A stretch of DNA of 64,000 nucleotides from Duganella dendranthematis. GTDB taxonomy: Bacteria; Pseudomonadota; Gammaproteobacteria; Burkholderiales; Burkholderiaceae_D. The DNA is taken from NCBI RefSeq assembly GCF_012849375.1, contig NZ_CP051684.1, positions 2,356,001-2,420,000 of the forward strand, given 5' to 3'. Within the stretch, counting starts at the first letter, position 1; each line of letters opens with the position of its first letter. Of this stretch, positions 60,019 through 64,000 are shown in pieces. Below the pieces are notes generated by a model. It ran no database searches. It was not told the DNA's origin and saw nothing but the letters and a program-made list of their open reading frames with translations. The translations under genes were made by a program, and so were the position numbers.

Positions 60019-63000
60019 ATGAATTTTTCACGCTTTTTTGTCGATAAGCCGATTTTCGCGGCAGTATTGTCCATCATCATTTTTGTCGCTGGACTGATTG
60101 CGATTTTCCAGCTGCCCATCTCTGAATATCCCAACGTGGTGCCGCCGTCGGTGGTGGTCAGCGCCCAATATCCGGGCGCCAATCCCAAGGTAATTGCTGA
60201 AACTGTGGCTGCGCCGTTGGAAGAACAAATCAACGGCGTAGAGCACATGATCTACATGTCCTCGCAAAACACCTCCGATGGCGCTCTCAAGCTGACGGTC
60301 ACCTTCGCCATCGGCACAAACATACAACAAGCCGAGACAGAAGTGCAGAACCGCGTGCAGCGCGCCTTGCCGCGGCTGCCGGAGGAGGTGCGCCAGATTG
60401 GCGTCACCACCGTCAAAACGTCGCCTAACCTGACCATGGTAGTGCACCTGGTATCGCCAGATTCGTCGTACGACGATCTGTACCTGCGCAACTATGCGGT
60501 GCTCAACGTAAAGGATCAACTAGCGCGCATTCCTGGTATGGGAGATGTGCAGATTCTCGGTTCGGGTGATTACGCCATGCGTGTCTGGCTCGACCCGCAG
60601 AAAGTTGCACAACGCGGCCTGACCGCTGGTGACATCGCCAACGCCATCCGCGAACAGAACGTTCAGGTGGCGGCAGGTGTCGTTGGAGGCTCGCCGACGC
60701 GCAATGCCGACTTTCAGCTCAGCGTCAATACCAAGGGACGCTTGAAGAGCGAGGAAGACTTCGGCAACATTATCATCCGTACCAATGCCGACGGGGCGCT
60801 GACCCGGCTGCGCGATGTCGCACGCATCGAACTGGGTTCCGGTTCATATGCGCTGCGCGCGTTGTTAGATAATAAGCCGGCTGCGGCGCTGGCAATCTTC
60901 GCCTCGCCCGGCGCCAACGACTTGCAGCTTTCGGCTGACGTGCGTGCTCGCATGGCTGAGCTGAGCAAGGATTTCCCTCGCGGCGTCGAGTACAGCGTGG
61001 CCTACGATCCGACCATGTTTGTGCGCGATTCGATCAAGGCGGTGATCCACACGCTGTTCGAGGCAATTGCGCTGGTAGTGCTGGTGGTGATCGTGTTTCT
61101 GCAAACCTGGCGGGCATCGATCATCCCACTGCTGGCGGTGCCAGTGTCGGTGGTGGGCACGTTTGCCGTCATGCTGGCGTTCGGCTTCTCGATCAATACG
61201 CTAACCTTGTTCGGGCTGGTGCTGGCGATCGGCATCGTGGTTGACGACGCCATCGTGGTAGTGGAAAACGTCGAGCGCAATATCGCCGCCGGGCTGTCGC
61301 CGCGCGCCGCCACCGTGCAGGCAATGAAAGAGGTCAGCGGCCCCATTATTGCGATTGCACTGGTGCTGTGCGCGGTGTTTGTGCCGATCGCCTTCGTAGC
61401 TGGCCTGACCGGCCAGTTCTACCGCCAGTTCGCACTGACAATTGCGATCTCGACGGTGATTTCTGCCTTCAGCTCACTGACGCTGGCGCCGGCGCTGGCC
61501 GCTGCACTGCTGCGCCCGCACGATGCACCGCAGGATGCCCTGACCCGCGGAATGGACAAACTGTTCGGTCGCTTCTTCCGCTGGTTTAACGACTTCTTCG
61601 GCCGCAGCTCGCAGCGTTATGAAGGCGGCGTCAAGGGCGTCCTCAGTCACAAGACGCTGTCCGTCGGTTTCTACCTTCTGCTGGTGGCGCTGGCGGCGTT
61701 GCTTTTCCGCCTGGTGCCGCCCGGCTTCGTGCCGTCGCAGGACAAGGGCTACCTGGTCGGCTTCGCGCAATTGCCGGAAGCGGCCGCGCTGGACCGCACC
61801 GATGCAGTGATACGCAGGACCGCCGAGATCGCACTGGGCGTGCCCGGTGCACGCAACACGGTGGCTTTCCCCGGCCTGTCGGTCAACGACCTGACCAATG
61901 CGCCCAACGCCGGCATCGTCTTCGTCGGCGAACTGGCACCAGAGACCCGCAACACGCCGGAAGTCAGCGCCACCGGCATTGCCGGCGAGATCAACAAGCG
62001 CGCCGGCGCAATCCAGGACGCCTTTGTCATGGTGTTCCCGCCGCCGCCCGTCAACGGCCTTGGCACAATCGGTGGCCTGAAGATGATGATCGAGGACCGT
62101 GGCAATCTCGGATACGACGAACTGTACAAGGCCACCCAGGCGCTGGTCGACAAGGCGCGCGCCGCACCGGAGTTGGCAGGCGTGTTCTCCGGCTATCAGA
62201 TCAACGTGCCGCAGCTGTATGCCGACATCGACCGCGACCGCGCCAAGCAGCTGGGCGTACCGCTGCAAACCATCTACCAGACGCTGCAGATCAACCTCGG
62301 CTCGCTGTATGTAAACGACTTCAACCAGTTCGGCCGTACCTATCAGGTCAGGGTGCAGGCTGACGCCCGCTTCCGCTCGCGGGTGGAGGACATCGGCCAG
62401 ATGAAGGTGCGCAATGACAAAGGCGAAATGATTCCACTGTCTTCGCTTATGCGCATCAGCGACAGCTACGGCCCGGATCGCGTGCAGCGCTATAACGCTT
62501 ATGTGGCGGCCGATCTGAATGCCGGCCCGGCACCTGGCTATTCCAGTGGCCAGGCACAGGCGGTGCTGGAACGGCTGGCGGCCGAGGTACTGCCCAAAGG
62601 CGTCAGCTATGAATGGACTGGGCTGACCTACCAAGACACCATCGCCGGCAACACCATGATGTATGTGTTCCCGCTGTGCGTGCTGTTGGTATTCCTGGTG
62701 CTGGCAGCGCAATACGAAAGCTGGACGCTGCCGCTGGCGGTGATCCTGATCGTGCCGATGTCGATCATGAGCGCGCTGCTGGGCGTCAAGCTGAGCGGTG
62801 GCGACAATAATATCTTTACGCAGATCGCACTGTTCGTGCTGGTCGGCCTGGCGTCGAAGAACGCTATCCTGATCGTCGAGTTTGCCCGCGAACTGGAGCA
62901 TCACGGCCGTGGCGTGGTGGACGCCGCGCTGGAAGCATGCCGTCTGCGCCTGCGGCCGATCCTGATGACGTCGATCGCCTTCATCATGGGCGTGCTGCCG

Positions 63001-63198
63001 CTGGTGTTCTCACACGGCGCCGGCTCGGAAATGCGTCACGCAATGGGCGTGGCGGTATTTGCAGGCATGTTAGGCGTTACCTTCTTCGGCCTGTTCCTGA
63101 CGCCGGTATTTTATGTGCTCGTGCGTAAGCTGGCGCTACGACTAGAGCGCCACAAGCCCGTGTCGCACACCGTCGCGCATCAGACGGAGGGCCATTAA
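60019..63198 (+). CDS. RND multidrug efflux inner-membrane transporter (MexF-like)
   Basis: A 1059-residue HAE1-type RND pump, probably trimeric and proton driven. 'FFVDKPIFAAVLSIIIFVAGL' and 'EYPNVVPPSVVVSAQYPGANPKVIAETVAAPLEEQINGVE' form the N-terminal signature; Asp residues for proton relay lie in TM4 'LVLAIGIVVDDAIVVVENVER'. Pore and funnel regions follow ('GGLKMMIEDRGNLGYDELY', 'VPQLYADIDRDRAKQLGV') and the closing 'TSIAFIMGVLPLVFSHGAGSEMRHAMGVAVFAGMLGVTFFGLFLTPVFYVLVRK'. It starts 2 bp after the adaptor stop. Confidence 0.95.
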   Translation: MNFSRFFVDKPIFAAVLSIIIFVAGLIAIFQLPISEYPNVVPPSVVVSAQYPGANPKVIAETVAAPLEEQINGVEHMIYMSSQNTSDGALKLTVTFAIGTNIQQAETEVQNRVQRALPRLPEEVRQIGVTTVKTSPNLTMVVHLVSPDSSYDDLYLRNYAVLNVKDQLARIPGMGDVQILGSGDYAMRVWLDPQKVAQRGLTAGDIANAIREQNVQVAAGVVGGSPTRNADFQLSVNTKGRLKSEEDFGNIIIRTNADGALTRLRDVARIELGSGSYALRALLDNKPAAALAIFASPGANDLQLSADVRARMAELSKDFPRGVEYSVAYDPTMFVRDSIKAVIHTLFEAIALVVLVVIVFLQTWRASIIPLLAVPVSVVGTFAVMLAFGFSINTLTLFGLVLAIGIVVDDAIVVVENVERNIAAGLSPRAATVQAMKEVSGPIIAIALVLCAVFVPIAFVAGLTGQFYRQFALTIAISTVISAFSSLTLAPALAAALLRPHDAPQDALTRGMDKLFGRFFRWFNDFFGRSSQRYEGGVKGVLSHKTLSVGFYLLLVALAALLFRLVPPGFVPSQDKGYLVGFAQLPEAAALDRTDAVIRRTAEIALGVPGARNTVAFPGLSVNDLTNAPNAGIVFVGELAPETRNTPEVSATGIAGEINKRAGAIQDAFVMVFPPPPVNGLGTIGGLKMMIEDRGNLGYDELYKATQALVDKARAAPELAGVFSGYQINVPQLYADIDRDRAKQLGVPLQTIYQTLQINLGSLYVNDFNQFGRTYQVRVQADARFRSRVEDIGQMKVRNDKGEMIPLSSLMRISDSYGPDRVQRYNAYVAADLNAGPAPGYSSGQAQAVLERLAAEVLPKGVSYEWTGLTYQDTIAGNTMMYVFPLCVLLVFLVLAAQYESWTLPLAVILIVPMSIMSALLGVKLSGGDNNIFTQIALFVLVGLASKNAILIVEFARELEHHGRGVVDAALEACRLRLRPILMTSIAFIMGVLPLVFSHGAGSEMRHAMGVAVFAGMLGVTFFGLFLTPVFYVLVRKLALRLERHKPVSHTVAHQTEGH

Positions 63199-63199
63199 A

Positions 63200-64000
63200 A
63201 TGAAATTGCCAATCATGACGATACTGGCGTCATTGCTGGCTGGCTGCGCAGCTCCAAACTTCAGCCAACCTGTCATTGATACGCCAAGCGCTTTCAAGGA
63301 AGCGTCTATTCAGACGGCGGCGGACGGCAGCCGTTGGGTCACCGCACGTCCAGCCGAGCAACAACCTCGCGGTGAGTGGTGGCGTGCTTTTGGTGATCCG
63401 GTACTGGACGAGCTGATTGCCGATGCCACGCGAAGCAATGCCAATCTGGCATTGGCGGCGGCACGGGTGAAGCAGGCGCGCGCTATCACTGGCATTGCCG
63501 AGGCGGATCGGGTGCCGCAAGTGGACCTGGCAGTGGGCGCACAGCGCGCCCGTTCAGCGCCGGCTGAATTGGGCATACCGGCTGGTTCCCCTGTTGCACC
63601 GCAGACGACCTACCGGGCCCACCTGATGGCAAGCTATGAGGTCGACCTGTTCGGTCGCGTGTCCTCGAACGTGGCGGCCGCTTCCGCTGATGCAGACGCA
63701 GCGGAAGCCAGCTATCGCTCAGTGCTTCTTGCACTGCAGGCCGACGTGGCGCAGCACTACTTCCTCCTGCGCGCCACCGACGCCGAGTTAGAGACGTTGG
63801 CGCGCACCGTGCAAACGCGCGAGGAAAACGTCAAGGTCAATCAGCGCCGCTTCGACCTCGGCGACATTGGCGAATTCGACTTGGCGCGTGCGCTGACCGA
63901 ACTATCGACAACACGAGCCGATGCCATCGGTCTGCAACAGCGACGTGTCACCACCGAGCATGCGCTGGCGGTCTTGCTGGGCAAGCCGGCGGCCAGCTAC
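63200..64000 (+). CDS. outer-membrane efflux channel lipoprotein (OprN/NodT type), 3' end outside window
   Basis: The frame from ATG 63200 runs 267 codons to the window end with no stop. 'IMTILASLLAGCAAP' is a lipoprotein signal with Cys17. TolC-fold features follow: 'EWWRAFGDPVLDELIADATRSNANLALAAARVKQARA', 'YRAHLMASYEVDLFGRVSSNVAAASADADAAEASYRSVLLALQADVAQHYFLLRATDAEL' and 'RFDLGDIGEFDLARALTEL'. It completes the tripartite pump with the two genes upstream, 1 bp after the pump stop. The C-terminal half lies beyond the window. Confidence 0.92.
   Translation, partial: MKLPIMTILASLLAGCAAPNFSQPVIDTPSAFKEASIQTAADGSRWVTARPAEQQPRGEWWRAFGDPVLDELIADATRSNANLALAAARVKQARAITGIAEADRVPQVDLAVGAQRARSAPAELGIPAGSPVAPQTTYRAHLMASYEVDLFGRVSSNVAAASADADAAEASYRSVLLALQADVAQHYFLLRATDAELETLARTVQTREENVKVNQRRFDLGDIGEFDLARALTELSTTRADAIGLQQRRVTTEHALAVLLGKPAASY

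Overview
The window is high-GC DNA from a betaproteobacterium, most likely an Oxalobacteraceae member (Duganella/Massilia/Janthinobacterium type). This is inferred from gene style (cbb3 oxidase cluster with Aer and FNR, Fiu/PiuC iron uptake, betaproteobacterial H-NS), not from a marker gene. No rRNA, tRNA, CRISPR array, intact transposase or phage gene was seen.

Layout. 1-3 kb: a FecR/DUF6600 envelope protein cut by the window edge, a LysE exporter, a DUF808 membrane protein, and a yiaA-like gene broken by an internal deletion. 2.9-15.5 kb: a microaerobic respiration block on the + strand: aer-like energy/redox taxis receptor, hemN, a SafE-like membrane protein carrying an in-frame palindromic repeat, ccoI, ccoS, ccoN, ccoO, ccoQ, ccoP, ccoG, ccoH, then fnr on the opposite strand. 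Matches to the FNR box lie upstream of aer and of ccoN, so the block reads as one oxygen-responsive regulon with its regulator alongside. 15.6-21 kb: an OhrR-type MarR regulator, an exported alpha/beta hydrolase with strong palindromes in front, and a large hybrid histidine kinase with two receivers and an HPt domain. 21-24.2 kb: a Fur-box-preceded catecholate siderophore receptor and its PiuC/YbiX dioxygenase.

24.2-32.2 kb: a SLAC1/TDT transporter and a LysR-controlled catabolic cluster (SDR, Tat-exported epoxide hydrolase, second epoxide hydrolase, MDR oxidoreductase), with a third exported Asp-nucleophile hydrolase nearby. 32.3-36.5 kb: a LuxR-type response regulator and a 1000-residue propeller-type sensor kinase with an NTF2-like gene between them. 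36.6-40.6 kb: a ParD-like/second methionine aminopeptidase pair with a repeat operator, a divergent inositol-monophosphatase homologue coupled to an NAD(P)-binding oxidoreductase, a TetR regulator and a PhzF protein.

40.6-52.7 kb: reactive-electrophile and peroxide defence. A NemR-like TetR gene and a downstream DJ-1/OYE/aldehyde dehydrogenase/MFS operon carry the same 15-bp operator. katG follows, then a second OYE + aldehyde dehydrogenase pair with a FUSC exporter behind an MmyB-type regulator. 52.8-58.7 kb: lower-GC, partly decayed accessory DNA: csp gene, an H-NS gene with a one-base frameshift, a second frameshifted small gene, the tail of a ketoacyl synthase, then an isochorismatase-like hydrolase with an AraC regulator, a tautomerase and two small proteins. 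58.7-64 kb: a LysR regulator divergent from a MexEF-OprN-like RND efflux operon whose outer-membrane gene runs off the end.
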